Part shown: positions 1 through 12,039 of the stretch, piece by piece | How positions within the stretch are numbered: the first letter of the stretch is position 1 | Layout: each line of letters begins with the position of its first letter | Origin: Capsicum annuum | Lineage: Eukaryota > Streptophyta > Magnoliopsida > Solanales > Solanaceae | Assembly: GCF_002878395.1 (NCBI RefSeq) | Contig: NC_061122.1 | Span: 81,935,455-81,999,454, forward strand | Direction: 5' to 3' | DNA length: 64,000 nucleotides | Notes under the pieces: generated by a model | Told to the model about the DNA's origin: nothing | Databases searched by the model: none | What the model saw: only the letters and a program-made list of their open reading frames with translations | Translations under genes and position numbers: made by a program

Positions 1-672
1 ACACTTCAAGGTGGAGGTGTCTCTTTTAGAAATGATAAAAAAGGATATGGTCATGGTGTGGAAAAGATTGGAAGATCTCCAGATCAAGAAATAGAAGATG
101 TGTACTATGTGAATGGCCTCAACTACAGTCTTCTAAGCGTTTCATAGATTTGTGACAAAGGTATTGAGATCAAATTCTCAGTTGGTGGATGTACTGTGTT
201 AAGTTTGAAGTCTGGGAGAGTTATTCTCAAATCCAAGAGGATAAAGAATATGTATGTGGCTAATTTGGAGTCTGTGGCTGACAGGGAATTAACTTACTTA
301 AGCATTCAAAGTGAAGATGCTGATTTATGGCATAAAAGGATGGGGCATGTAAGTTTCTCTTTGCTGAACAAGTTGATTTCAAAGGACCTGATCCGTGGCA
401 TGCCAAAGCTGAAATTTCTAGACAACAAGGTTGGTAATGCCTGTGTTAAGGGAAAACAAACAAAGTCTTCCTTTAAGTTGAAAAAGCAAGTGAGTACTTC
501 TAGACCCCTTGAGATATTGCATGTGAATCCATGTGGACCTATTAAAGTCCAAAGTAGAGGAGGAATGAAGTATGTGTTTGTAATTGTGGATGACTATTCA
601 AGGTTCATGTGGACATTGTTCTTGAGAACAAAGGATGAAACCTATGATTTTCTGGTTACTTTTGCCAAGTAA
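1..672 (+). pseudogene. copia pol: protease tail, GAG-pre-integrase, integrase N-part
   Basis: Bases 1-195 read as the end of the protease region (LNYSLLSVS, then a TAG at 145-147 where Gln is expected). The open stretch from 196 carries DLWHKRMGHVSFSLLNKL, the HxxxxH-type GAG-pre-integrase zinc motif, and a downstream CVKGKQTKSSF block. The integrase core then begins (YVFVIVDDYSRF). The first catalytic Asp appears replaced: HVNPCGP, with AAT at 526-528. In an active element this region would bind and join the cDNA to host DNA. It is clearly non-functional. Confidence 0.88.
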
Positions 673-1349
673 ATTCAAATGAAGCTGAATTGTAAGATTG
701 CTGAATTCAAATTTGATCATAGAACTGAATTTGAGAACTCCTAAGTTGTAGGATTCTATGCTGAAAATGGAATCAGTCATAACATCAATGCTCCAAGGAC
801 TCTTCAACAGAATGAAGTTGTTGAAAGAATGAATAGAATCCTCATAGAGATTGCCAGGACCATGCTGATTAATAGTGGGTGTCCAAAGAACTTTTGGGAT
901 GAAGCTGTAAACATTGCTTGACAAATAGGTGCTTGATTAGATATCTCTTGAAAAAGACTCCTTATGAGCTTATGTTCAATGTAAAGCCTAAGATTGACTA
1001 CTTCAGACCTTTTGGGTGTAAATGCTTTATTCTAAATAATAGGAGGAAGGATTTAGGAAATTTTGTATCCAAAAGTGCTGAAGTAGTATTTGTGGTCTAT
1101 TCTTCAACAAGCAAAACATACAAAGTTTTCAACAAAAGAACTCTGTGTGTTAAAGAAAATGTGCATGTGGTCTTTAATGAGTCAGGAAAGCTACTGAATC
1201 CAGGTGATGGTGAAGCTTCCAAAATAGAAGAACTCATTCACATTCAAAGAAATAACATTGCTGAAGAAGGTGGTCAAGGAATAAATGATGTATATGAGAA
1301 TGAGAAGATGATGATATTCCAGGATCAGAGTCACAGAATCCCACTCTAG
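673..1349 (+). pseudogene. copia pol: integrase C-part
   Basis: The integrase core continues across several frames. FDHRTEFENS (about 703-740) is the second catalytic-Asp block, followed by a TAA at 741-743. AENGISHNINAPRTLQQNEVVERMNR (about 760-840, shortened here in function to its E-bearing block) contains the catalytic Glu. From 918 an open frame carries KKTPYELMFNVKPKIDYFRPFG, the usual end of the copia integrase core, and then a variable linker. Frame changes near 905 and stops at 741 and 1347 rule out function. Confidence 0.83.
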
Positions 1350-1554
1350 TTGAAGAACAACAAGATAGGCCCAGTCAAACTCCTTAGGGACCTGGTCTCA
1401 GTGGAACTAATCTTAGAAGGTCAAACTGGAGACACAAATCTTCTTTTCTACTTAAGAATCTGGCCACACCTTTGGAATATGGAGTCCAAACAAGAGCTCA
1501 AGCCATAAATTTCATGTCATTCTCAACATTCCTGTTCTAAATTGAGCCTAAAAA

Positions 1555-2496
1555 TGTGAAAGAAGCTTTGAAAGATGCTGACTGGATCAATACAATACAA
1601 GAATATCTTCAGTAATTTGAAAGAAGTAAAGTCTGGCACCTGGTCCCCAGACCTATTGACAGAATAATTATTGGGACTAAATGGGTGTATAGAAGAAAGT
1701 AGGACGAACAAGGAAATATCAACAGAAAAAAATCAAGGCTGGTTGTTCAAGGCTTTAACCAGGAGGAAGGAATTAATTATGATGAGACATTTTCCCCTAT
1801 AGCAAGGATCGAGGCTATCAGGGTTTTTATTTCTTTTCTTGCCTATATGGGGATCAAACTCTACCAAATAGATGTCAAAAGTTCTTTTCTAAATGGAAAC
1901 GTGAAGGAAGAAGTCTATGTCAAACAACCTTTAGGTTTTGAAGATGCATATTTTTCCTCATCATGTACTCAAATTGTACAAAGCTCTCTATGGGTTGAAG
2001 CAAACACCTAGGTCTTGGTATGAGAAAATTTTAAAGTTTCTTTTGGAAAATGGTTTTAAGAGGAAAAATTAACAATACACTCTTTTTAAAGTCTAGAGGT
2101 AGCAACTTACTGATTGTTCAGATATATGTTGATGATATAATCTTTGGAGCTACTTCTAAATCCCTATGTGAAGAGTTTGCAAAGATAATGGGGAGTGAAT
2201 TTGAAATGAGCATGATGAGTGAATTGAGTGTCTTCCTAGGTTTGAAGATCAAGAAAAATTCTCAAAGGATAATGATCTGTCAAGAGAAGTACATCAAGGA
2301 GATACTTAATAAATACAATATGAGAGATTCCAAGAAAATTGAAACTCCAGTTGGAACCAAATCCAAGATGGATAATGATGAATTTGGTCCCTTAGTTAAT
2401 AAAACCATGTATAGAGGGATTATTGGATCCTTACTATATCTCACTGTAAGTAGGCCAAATATTATGTTTAGTATGGGAATATGTATAAGATTTTAG
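1555..2496 (+). pseudogene. copia pol: reverse transcriptase
   Basis: The RVT_2-type reverse transcriptase starts around 1555 and runs through INYDETFSPIARIEAIR and LYQIDVKSSFLNG (about 1770-1900). Frame shifts between 1940 and 2050 lead into an open stretch with the catalytic motif YVDDIIFG (Y at 2125, Asp pair at 2131-2136). It ends with the IGSLLYLTVSRPNI block. The RT would copy element RNA into cDNA. The active-site Asp pair survives although the frame is broken. Confidence 0.88.
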
Positions 2497-2950
2497 CCCT
2501 GTCCTAAGGAGTCTCATTTGAAAGTTGCAAAAAGAATTCTTAAGTATCCAAAATGTATAGGGGACCTGGTTTTGTACTATCAATCTTGAGATAGTTTTGA
2601 TTTGGTAGGATATACTGATGCTGATTATGCTTGATATCTGGTGGATAAAAAAAGTACCTCAGGAATGGTTCATTTTAATGGATCATTTTTTAGACTATTC
2701 CTTAATCTCCAAGGGTTGTAAGAAGCAGAATTCAGTTACTTTATCTACTGCTGAAGTTGAGTATGTAGCTGCAGCTTCTTGTTGTGCTCAACTGTTATGG
2801 ATTAACCAACAATAAAAAGACTTTGGTATTGTCTCATTACTATCCATCTGATGTGTGACAACATAAGTGCTCTCAACATGGCCAAGAACACTTTCTAAGA
2901 AGAGGAAAATGACTGAAGGAGAACCTATCAGCTTTTCTAAAAAGGGAAAA
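2497..2950 (+). pseudogene. copia pol: RNase H
   Basis: Follows the RT directly. YTDADYA (about 2610), KKSTSGM, LSTAEVEYVAAASC (about 2738-2790) and the CDNISALNMAKN block (about 2857-2896) are the Asp, Glu and Asp blocks of the copia RNase H. Stops are present, for instance at about 2588 and 2813. The coding signal stops near 2950, shortly before the gypsy LTR at 2985. Confidence 0.8.
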
Positions 2951-2984
2951 CTAAATAAATAAAGAAGTTTTGTGTCTACAAAGA

Positions 2985-5386
2985 TGTAATACCCCGAAAA
3001 ATTTTTCATTGAAATTTTATGCGCAAACGTGTTGGGTTTTATCTTCTAGAATAAATTATAAATTTTTTGTATGGAATGTCTTAGATTATACCCCACCATT
3101 GCATAGAGTATTGAATAAGCTTTCCAACGATATGTGGATCATCAAAAACGGACACACGAGCGGCGAGTTATGAACATTCCGATCGAACCATGAATAGTAG
3201 TGAATAGTAAAACATGCAGGAAAAAGTATTGAGGCCTGGCGTATTTTTGCTCCAACTTTAAATAATCATAACTCCTTATACATAATGATCTGTGTGATCT
3301 ACTATATGTCAACGGAAATCTCTGCGAGTCCTTTTTCTAATGAAATTGGTTTCATCCAGTTTGTCTATCGGAGCAAAAAGTTATGGTCGATCTACTTCAG
3401 TCTATCAAAAGCAAATTTGTGGGTCAACTACAAACGATCATCACTCCTCATACACAATGATCTGGGTGAGATACTATATACCAATGGAAATATATGAGAG
3501 TCCTCTTTCTAATGAAATTGGTTTCATCCAATTTGGATATCAAAGTAAAACGTTATAGTTGATCTACTTCAGACTATCAAAACAGTCCACCAAAGGACAG
3601 ATTCGAGAATTATTTGATTTTTAGAGGCATTTTGTTCATTCACCCTCACCCAAAATCCATCCAAACCCTATATTAAAGCCTATTAGAAGTATTATATGTT
3701 ATATTTCATCAAATTCCCTCAAAAAGAAAATCCTAAGCTCTTACATCCAACTTCAAGAACCTTCAAAGTTCACCATTAATTCTACAAATTTATTCATGAT
3801 TCCAAGTTCCTAGATCAAGAACTCTAAGAACCATCATTCAAAGGCACGATTAACATCTCAAAAATGAGTATCGATCTAAAGTTCATCATTCAAGGTATGT
3901 GGGATTTTTCAACAAGAACTCTCTTTTATTCTTGTGCTCAAAAGTAATTTTCTTTACAAAGGCATGATTTTTATTTGATTTTTATGAATTTAAAGCATGA
4001 ACCCATATCTTATGATGATTATATGAAATCTTGATGTTTATGATCTTAAAAGATGAATTTACATGTGTGGAGATATAAAGCATGAATCTTGAACGATATT
4101 TATCATGATTTTGATATTTGGGCCATGAATCCCCATTGGAAATTGTATTTTTTTGAGAAAGTGTGTGTTATAAGCACGTTGATGTTGAATATTTGAGATA
4201 TTTTGAATGATTTGACCTTTTGGTCTTAATGGAGTTGTTTTGAACTTGAGTGTGAAAGAAATCCACAACGTGGTTGATTTTGATAGATGGGAAGCATGAT
4301 GACTCCTGGTGTTTATTTATATATTATTGAAATTTTTTTACTGTGGATTATCTTTGAAATGATCTGAGCTAAGTCCGGGAGAAATCTTTACCACCGAGCG
4401 GGAGGTATAAAACGACCTTACTTCCCTAGAACTACGTGCACCCATAGAAGTGAGCCTAAGGCTAATTTATATAGTGATCACTAGTTTGTGTGGATTTGAT
4501 ATCGATAGTCCTACTCCGATGGCAAGGATAGGACGGCTCTCCCCAATGTGGGTTGTATGTTGGACTCCATGTAGCTCACATGGTTTATGTCGGTTATAGG
4601 ATCTCCCAGTGTGTGTGTGTTTTCTTGTGTCTATGGTGAATGGTGAAGTGATTTAAAAAAGAAATTGTGAAAGTTATTCTTTTGAAAGATTTAAATGATA
4701 TTTACATTATGATAATTGATATTCCTGATGAACTGAAAGTGATTGACAAATTATATGATGACTCACATGTGTTATTGTACTTATTTCATCCTCTCATAAT
4801 TATGATGATTTTCTTTGGGCTATGTGAGTCTTTCATACATCCTGCATATTTCTTATAAATATTTATCATGATGATCTTTATACAACTGCATACACCCCCA
4901 TATACTCAGTTCCTTTTCATGGTACTGACCCACATCTTCGGATGTGGGCTGCATTTTCTCAGAATGTAGGTTCAGGTGCTTAGTTCCAGGTTCGATAATA
5001 ATTCTTCGGGCACGCTGTTCTACATCATCTGTCATGGTGAGTCCTCATGTTTTGAGGATGTGATGTCTGATGTTGGTTTCATGAAATTGTTTACATTTTA
5101 TAACTGAGTATGAGTCAGTTGGGGAATGTCTCAATGGCTTGCTGGTTTTATTGATTTTCTTAGAGGCTTGTCAGACTAGTATAGATGTTGGGAGTTAACT
5201 AATAAGTCGTATTTTTTTATCTTTCTAAAATTCTTTTATTCTTGGATGATGATTACTCTGTTGATATTTGAGGGTATTTTATGGAAACCCCATTGATTCG
5301 TGTTGAACTGAATGAAAATGGCTCAAAGGGTTAGCTTGGGGCTATGCACCGTGTGATGCTTTGGGACCTATTTTCGGGGCGTTACA
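2985..5386 (+). repeat. 5' LTR of element 1
   Basis: Begins TGTAATACCCCG and ends GGGGCGTTACA, the TG...CA ends usual for plant gypsy LTRs, and is followed at once by the primer-binding site. Length is 2402 bp. A diverged inverted copy at 28432-30796 confirms the left boundary. The interior holds a 172-bp tandem duplication and the AGCTCACATGGTTTATGTCG block (4572-4597) shared by several LTRs in the window. Confidence 0.9.
3240..3567 (+). repeat. Tandem duplication inside the family 1 LTR
   Basis: Two imperfect units with a period of about 172 bp. TCTAATGAAATTGGTTTCAT occurs at 3336 and again at 3508, and each unit ends in a GATCTACTTCAG-type segment. Both units are also present in the inverted LTR copy (about 30200-30540), so the duplication predates the spread of the family. 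Confidence 0.85.
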
Positions 5387-5390
5387 AACT

Positions 5391-5402
5391 TAGTATTAGA
5401 GC
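5391..5402 (+). other. Primer-binding site of element 1 (initiator tRNA-Met type)
   Basis: TAGTATTAGAGC lies four bases after the LTR end. It matches the usual TGGTATCAGAGC site at 10 of 12 positions. Both differences are transitions. Confidence 0.8.
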
Positions 5403-5599
5403 CTAAGGTTTTAAGGTGTCCTAGAGAGTCTGATAAGCCGCGTTAAGTAGAGTCTTGATCATCGGTGTGTAGCGCGCCACATCTATGAGCAAGAGGCTAT
5501 AAGACGTTTTAGGAAAAAGTGTGATTCTTTCTTTCAGAAGTCTATCATGCTTAAAGTGTCTCTCTCTGCTATTGATTCGTGCTCTCCTCTTTTAAAAAT

Positions 5600-6640
5600 A
5601 TGCCTCCACATCGAGCAAGAAGAAATAATGATGGTCACCAACCTCAACCCGCTGACCCATTGAATGAAAACGTGTCTCATGCTGAATTTTGGGCAGCCTT
5701 TCAGGCGCTGGCCCAAGCTGTTACTATAAATATTCAGGCCAACCCAGCCCCGGCTCTACAACAGTAGGGAGGTGATTCAGCTGCTGCCAGGATCCGTGAC
5801 TTCATGTAGATGAATCCACCAGAATTCTATGGGTTCAAGTCTAATGAGGATCCACGGTTGTTTTTAGAGGAGGTGCAGAAGATTACTCAGGTGATGCATG
5901 TATCTGAGGAACATAGTGTGGAGTTGGCTACGTATAGGTTGAAAGACCTTGCTTATGACTGGGTTATTGCTTTGAGGAAAGGTAGAGGTGAGGGAGATTT
6001 CTCTACAACTTGGCAAGAGTTCCAGGATGTATCCCTGGATAAGTTTTTCCCTTTGGAGATGAGGGAGGTAAAGGTGGAAGAGTTTATGAACCTGCGACAG
6101 AGATCTATGACTGTTAGGGAGTACTATCTAAAGTTCAATCAGTTGGCCAAGTATGCTCCTGACTTAGTGGCTGATATCGGGCTAGTATGAGTAAGTTTGT
6201 GACTGGAGTATCTAGTTATGTGGTTAAGGAGTGTAGGTCTGCTATGCTGAATAATGAGATAAATCTTTCTAGGCTGATGACTTATGCCCAACAGATTGAG
6301 GCAAACAAGATTAAGGAGAGAGATAGAATGAGAGGGAATAAGAGAGCTAGGGCTGGTAGCACGGACAGGGTCAGACTAGATCGCAGAGAGAGAGTCGCCC
6401 TCAGTATCAGGATCATTTTTCTATGCCAACAACATCATTTGCTAGTGCTCCCATGCCTAGAGGTAGGTAGGAGCAAGGTAGCAGGTCATACGTATCCAGG
6501 TCCTAGTACAGTGCTGGCAGTAAGCCAAATCATCCCCTATGTCCTAAGTGTGGTAGGGCTCATTCGGGTGAGTGTTGGGGTGAGAAGAGGGGATGTTTCC
6601 AATGTGGTGACATAGGTCACAGAGTTAGAGATTTTCCATA
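5600..6640 (+). pseudogene. gag of gypsy element 1 with zinc knuckle
   Basis: Starts at ATG 5600 (MPPHRARRN), the usual kind of start for this family. The Retrotrans_gag region follows from about 5810 (MNPPEFYG, RLFLEEVQKI, AYDWVIALRKG, FFPLEMREVKVEEF). The frame changes at about 6187. Two Cys/His clusters end the protein: CPKCGRAHSGEC at 6540 and CFQCGDIGHRVRDF at 6594. In the second, the last Cys is replaced by Phe at 6633-6635, so the CCHC knuckle cannot chelate zinc normally. Stops at 5765 and 5807 interrupt it. Gag would form the particle and bind RNA. Confidence 0.88.
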
Positions 6641-6779
6641 GGATGGACAAGGGCGTCGTGACTATCGTTCTCAGACCCAGACTCAGACTATTAGTGCTCC
6701 AATTCCAGTGACTAGCCCAGCCCCAGCTCAGGGCGTCTCTTCTAGTAATGCTGGCAAGCAGCGCCAGAACAGATTCTAT

Positions 6780-7200
6780 GCTTTACCATCCTGCCAGGAA
6801 TAGGAGGACTCTCTGATGTTGTTACTAGTATGCTTCGTATATTTCAGTTTGATGTGTATGCTTTATTGGATCCTGGATCCGATTTCTCATATGTTACACC
6901 TTTGATTGTTGTGAATTTTTAAATGAGTCCTGAGATTTTTCCTGAGCCTATCCTAGCTTCTACCCCAGTGGGTAATTCGATTATTGCCCAAAAAGTATAT
7001 AAAAAGTGTCCTATTACCATTCTTCATAGAGTTTTATTGGATGATCTGATTGAGTTGGACATGGTAGATTTTGATGTGCTTTTAGGTATGGACTGGCTGT
7101 ATTCTTCTTATGCCTATATTGATTGTCGGACCTGAGTGGTCAAGTTTTAATTTCCGGGTGCATCCGTGTTTGAGTGGTCTGGGAATTTTGTGTTACCCAA
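6780..7200 (+). pseudogene. Retroviral-type aspartic protease of element 1
   Basis: YALLDPGSDFSYVTP carries the catalytic Asp block (Asp codon 6869-6871). It is followed, after a stop near 6920, by ASTPVGNSIIAQKVYKKCP and MVDFDVLLGMDWLYSSYA. This is the RVP_2-type protease order seen in plant chromoviruses. It would cut the Gag-Pol polyprotein. Stops separate it from gag and from RT. Confidence 0.84.
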
Positions 7201-7319
7201 GAGTTATTTTATCTCTTACCTCAAAGCTAGAAAGCTTATTTCCAAGGGGTGTATTTACCATTTGGTTAGAGTCAAGACACTAAGTCTGAGACTCCAACTC
7301 TCCAGTCTATTAACGTCGT

Positions 7320-7935
7320 CAATGAGTTTTCTGATGTCTTTTTGGATGATCTCCCAGGGATACCTCCTGATAGAGAGATAGAGTTTGGAATTGATCTTCT
7401 TCTCGATACTCAGCCCATTTCTATTCCTTCTTACCATATGGCCCCTGCAGAACTTAAGGAGTTGAAAGAGCAACTCAAAGATCTACTAGATAAGGGTTTC
7501 ATAAGGCCCAGTGTTTCTTCTTGGGGTGCTCCTGTGTTGTTTGTGAGAAAGAAAGATGGCTCTTTGCGTATGTGCATTGATTACCGCTAACTGAATTAAG
7601 TCACCATAAAAAATAAGTACCCCCTTCCGAGAATAGATGATTTGTTTGACCAATTGCAAGGTGCAAGTTATTTCTCAAAGATAGACCTTCGTTTTGGATA
7701 TCATCAACTCAAAGTTAGGGAGTGTGACATCCCGAAAACTGCTTTCCAAACTCGTTATGGCCATTTTGAGTTTTTTGTTATGTATTTCGGATTAACTAAT
7801 GCCCCAGCAGCTTTCATGGACCTCATGAATCAAGTGTTCAGACCATATCTGGATATGTTTGTCATAGTGTTCATCGATGATATACTGGTGTACTCCTATA
7901 GTGAGGATGAACATTCTGATCATCTCTAAATTGTC
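7320..7935 (+). pseudogene. Reverse transcriptase of element 1
   Basis: From about 7342 the frame gives [35 protein letters not shown] and [22 protein letters not shown], then a stop at 7588. It resumes with [22 protein letters not shown] and the active site [10 protein letters not shown] (FIDD at 7870-7881). All main RVT_1 blocks can be seen and the catalytic Asp pair is intact. TAA stops at 7588 and 7927 inactivate it. Confidence 0.9.
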
Positions 7936-8810
7936 TTGCAAACCCTTAGAGATCACAAGTTGTTTTCCAAGTTCAGTAAATGTGAGTTTTGGCTAAGGTC
8001 AGTTGCTTTTCTAGGTCATATCATTTCTTTCGAGGGTATTAGAGTTGATCCCCAAAAGACTGAAGCTGTTAGAAATTGGCCTAGACCTATTTCTCCGACT
8101 GATATTCAAAGTTTCTTGGGTTTAGCTGGCTATTACCGCCGTTTTATTGAGGGTTTCTCCTCTATAGCATCTCCTATGACTCGGTTGACCCAAAAGAAAG
8201 TGAAGTTCTTGTGGTCTGAATCTTGTGAGAAGAGTTTTCAGGAGTTGAAGACTCGACTCACTTCAACCCCTGTTTTGACTTTGCCTGATAGTGTTGATGG
8301 TTTTGTGGTGTACTGTTATGCTTCAAGAGTTGGTTTGGGTTACGTATTGATGCAGAAAGGTAAGGTGATAGATTATGCTTCTAGACAGTTGAAACCCTAT
8401 GAGAAAAGCTATCCCACCCATGACCTTGAGTTGGCGGCTGTTGTGTTTGCTTTGAAAATCTGGAGACACTATTTGTATAGTGTCCATGTTGATGTTTTCA
8501 CTGATCATAAGATTCTGCAGTATGTATTTACCTAGAGAGAATTGAATCTTAGGCAGAGATGATGGTTAGAATTGTTAAGGGACTATGATATGAGTGTGCT
8601 GTACCATTCGGGCAAGGCAAATATTGTGGCGGATGCCCTAAGTAGAGTGTCCATGGGTAGTGTTTCCAATGTGGTAGAAGGTAAGAAAGAGTTGGCTCGT
8701 GATGTACATCGTTTACCTAGATTGGGAGTTAGGTTGTTTGACTCTGCTGAAGGTAGTATAGGGGTTCAGAGTAGTTCCGAATCCTCCTTGGTTTCGGAAG
8801 TGAAGTAAAA
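7936..8810 (+). pseudogene. RT thumb and RNase H of element 1
   Basis: [20 protein letters not shown] and [17 protein letters not shown] mark the RT end and connection. The RNase H follows ([44 protein letters not shown]). The first acidic residue is Tyr (TAT at 8317-8319) where the family has Asp, so catalysis would be lost. A TAG at 8533-8535, apparently from CAG, precedes the tail YHSGKANIVADALSRVSM, which links to integrase. Confidence 0.88.
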
Positions 8811-9803
8811 ACAATAATTAGATGCTAGTTTAGTCAAACTGAAGGAGTCAGTCAAGGACTAAAAAGTAGAGGTTTTCTCCCAAGGGAGAGATGATGTGTT
8901 GAAATTGCAGGGTAGATTGTGTGTCCCGAATATTGATGATCTAAGACTAAGAATTATGGTTAAAGCGCATGGGGCGCAATATTCTATTCATCCTGGTGCC
9001 ACCAAGATGTACCGAGACTTGCGGAAAATCTATTGGTGGAGTGGCATGAAGAAAGATATAGCAGCGTTTGCAGCTAAGTATGCAACATGCCAATAGGTTA
9101 AGTTTGAACACCAAAGATCTGGTGGTATGATGCAAGAGTTTAGTATTCCCACCTGGAAGTGGGAAGATATAAATATGGACTTCATGATTGGTTTACCTCC
9201 TTCCCGACTCCATCATGATTCCATTTGGGTTGTGGTTGATAGGTTGACTATGTCTGCTCATTTCTTGCCTGTTCATACTTTATATACTGCTGAGGATTAT
9301 GCTAGATTGTATATCCGAGAGCTAGTCAGACTGCATGCAGTTCCCTTGTCTATCATTTCGGATAGGGGTACTTAGTTCACTTCATAATTTTGGAAAGCTT
9401 TTCAGAAGGGTCTTGGTACCCAAGTGCTTTTGAGTTCTGCTTTTCATCCGCAGACCGATGGTTAGGCTGAGTGGACCATCCATACCTTAGAGGATATGTT
9501 GAGATCCTGTACACTTGACTTTAAGGGAAGTTGGGATGATCACTTACCGTTGATAGAATTTGCTTATACAACTTTTACTCTAGTATTGGCATGGCTCCGT
9601 TTGAAGCCTTGTATGGGAGGAAGTGTAGATCACCCATAGGTTGGTTCGAGGTGGGTGAAGCAGCTGTGAGTGGTCTTGATTCGGTATTCGAGGCTATGGA
9701 AAAATTTAAGTTGATTAGGGAAAGGTTGAAAACTACGTAGAGTCGTCAGAAGTCATATGCAGATGTTAGAAGGAGAGACCTTGAGTTTGAAGTTGGTGAC
9801 CTA
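8811..9803 (+). pseudogene. Integrase of element 1
   Basis: The HHCC zinc region (8896-9096) reads LVKAHG-type His block, MYRDLRKIYWWSGMKKDI and KYATCQ; the first Cys of the pair is Tyr. After a TAG at 9094 come WKWEDINMDFMIGLP (first catalytic Asp), SIISDRGT (second Asp, near 9355) and FHPQTDG with the Glu-bearing LEDMLRSC block (about 9480). TAG stops at 9373 and 9463 stand where Gln is expected. The order and spacing are those of a gypsy DDE integrase. Confidence 0.88.
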
Positions 9804-10219
9804 GTGTATCTGAAAATTTCACCCATGAGGGGGGTGAAGAGATTCGGAAATAAGGGGAAGCTTAGTCCCCGTTATATTGGTCCTTACAAAATTCTTAGCC
9901 GTATTGGTAAGGTAGCTTATGAGGTCGAGTGGCCTTCAAGTTGTCCTCTGTTCATCCAATATTCCATGTCTCCATGCTTAGAAAGCATATTAGCGATGCT
10001 GTGGTAGTGGATTCCTCTGTGAGTGCTGACATTCAAGAAAATCTTTCTTTTGATGAGATTCCTGTTGAGATTCTTGATTTTAGTATCCGAAGACTAAGGA
10101 ACAAAGAAGTTCCCTTGGTCAAGTTGTTGTGGCGAAGCCAATCTGTTGAGGGTGCAACTTGGGATCATAATTTTCCTCAATCATATCAAGTCAAATTGGT
10201 TTTACAACCATCTCATTAA
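9804..10219 (+). pseudogene. Integrase C-end and partial chromodomain of element 1
   Basis: LKISPMRGVKRFGNKGKLSP and RYIGPYKILSRIGKVAYEVE are the GPY/F module. After a frame change, SSVHPIFHVSMLRKHI leads to the chromodomain (EIPVEILDFSIRRLRNKEV, VKLLWRSQSVEGATW). Such domains are thought to steer integration into heterochromatin. The reading departs from the family pattern after ATW and stops at 10217-10219, so the domain end is altered. Confidence 0.85.
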
Positions 10220-10330
10220 CTTAACACTAAATCGATATGAAGTGAAATGCAGATGAAATATAATGTACTGGTCAACAATTGGTATACAATTGCTTCCTTT
10301 ATCGGATAGTCGGGATCTAGAAGAATTCAT
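10220..10330. other. Junction between elements 1 and 2, unassigned
   Basis: About 110 bp with neither coding similarity nor a match I could find elsewhere in the window. It lies between the broken chromodomain of element 1 and the first base range that matches the 5' LTR of element 2. It may be leftover interior of element 1 or filler from a deletion. Confidence 0.4.
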
Positions 10331-11874
10331 GATGTCCATACTATCTGAGTACATAGTATAATTGTTTTGGATGACCATCAAAGTAATGTAAAAACTTTAT
10401 AAGAGGGAGTTTTTTTGTAACCGAGATACATCATTTGAGCTAATGATGTCCAACGTCTAACCCAGTTAGGAGGGCTGCCCCTTACTTTTTTGATATATAG
10501 GACCTATCTATCTATATGTGGATCCACTAATGATACTTTTAGGCTAATTATCAACTAACACTACAGTAAAAATACAGTCTAACAATGAGACGTAGTACTG
10601 GAACTTCGGTTGTTTAGAACCCTCATTAGCTCGTGTTGAATACTACTCTCAAAACTATTTTTATAATCATATGCTCAATAGGTGATTTAAATCACTATCT
10701 ATCTATTGTACAGGTTGAAGCTTTACTAAATTTCATATCTTGAAAACATTCAAACTTTACCCTTGTATGGTTATAAATCTATTTTCGTGAACAACTCTAA
10801 TAACATTATGTTTCTAATCTCATGCTTTAATCATAAATCTCAAGAATCATATACAAATTCATGTCATAATAGAAAATTTGATAACTAAAGTTTTCCCATT
10901 CTAAGAAATTATTTTGATTCCATAAAGACAAAACTCATTGATAAATACTTTAAGAAAATCAAGTACTTGCTTTAAATAAGCTGGGAATAAAAATGAATTT
11001 TTAACCCTAACTATGGTCTTGAGTTCATAAATGTCTTAGAGTGGTGGACATGGGGATGAATGGAAAACCCCCATTGAAGTCTTATATACCTTAATAACTT
11101 TCAAAGAATTCAATGAGGAACCCTAATCTGAGGAAGAATGTCCAAGAATCCTGTTCTTAAAATCCTGGTTGAACTTTTTTGAAAATCCTAGCTTATGGTG
11201 TAGGATTTCATAATAATCTAGAGTAAGAATGACTGGAATACTATAAATTTCTTAGAATTTCATGGGAGTAACTTACCTTAGGGTTGTAGGATGAGGAGAG
11301 GAGAAAATACCAACTTGGTGTTGATGCAAAATAGAAAAAAATGAAGAAATTAAAAAGATGACCTTTTTATAAATCATTGTCCATTTCGCCGAATTAGAGG
11401 TGACATCACCAAAATTATTTGACACATCACCAAAATTAATAGTTTTTGAAGGTTTTTGGTACGTTTTAGCGATCCAAGTCGACACCTCACCAACTATTCG
11501 ACGATTCGCCAATTTGCACAACTCTAATATGTTTTAGTCTCGGAATTGGACTAACAAAAGACCAATTGCTTTGGAAATAAGACACAAATAACTCTAATTT
11601 GGTGGGTCTTGATCTACCTAACTCCTCATATTCTATTAGTTATGCTGGTTTAAAGTTGACCCTAGTAAAATCTTATATGAAAACTTAATCAGTAAAGAAT
11701 ATTTCAACTTAAATTTGAGCTAGAAGTTCCTTATGAACTTAATTGATAACCAAAGATCTTCTTACACTAAGGAATTGGCATTAACACCTATGAAAAATTA
11801 GAAATCATTAGATTAAGACCTATACACATTTAAATAATGGTCTGGGCTTTATTTTAGAAGTTTGTGGTGTTACA
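10330..11874 (-). repeat. 3' LTR of element 2 (3'-truncated)
   Basis: On the minus strand it starts TGTAACACCACAAAC at 11874, just after the purine-rich AAAGGGTCTAT (11875-11887), a plausible polypurine tract. Bases 10340-10480 match 26455-26590 in the 5' LTR remnant (for example GATGTCCAACG and GAGCTAATGATG). The remaining 3' portion, about 530 bp by comparison with the 5' copy, is missing at the left. The stretch holds no genes. Confidence 0.75.
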
Positions 11875-12039
11875 ATAGACCCTTTGGAATCATTTATCCT
11901 CAAAGAATTAGGCTAGAGCGAAGCATACAAGGAATGACAAACTTAAAAACATAAGACAAGAACCTTGGATATTAAAGTTTCTATGAGTTCTACAAAAATA
12001 AGGTCATTACCTAATATGTTATCATAAAAAATAATGACT

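Larger units (their letters stand above)
1..2984 (+). mobile_element. Ty1/copia retrotransposon remnant (SIRE-like)
   Basis: The domain order protease tail, GAG-pre-integrase, integrase, RT, RNase H is the copia order, with integrase before RT. The GAG-pre-integrase and integrase wording resembles plant SIRE/Maximus-lineage elements; this lineage call is by recognition only. The left side leaves the window. The right side ends where a gypsy LTR begins at 2985. No LTR of this copia element is visible here. Frameshifts and stops interrupt every domain. Confidence 0.88.
2985..10219 (+). mobile_element. Gypsy chromovirus element 1, lacking its 3' LTR
   Basis: The order is 5' LTR, initiator-Met primer site, gag, protease, RT, RNase H, integrase and chromodomain, typical of Tekay/Del-like plant chromoviruses. 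Coding similarity ends inside the chromodomain at 10219, where unrelated sequence and then the minus-strand element 2 begin. No 3' LTR or polypurine tract follows, so the end has been lost. A minus-strand LTR of the same family lies at 28432-30796. Confidence 0.85.
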
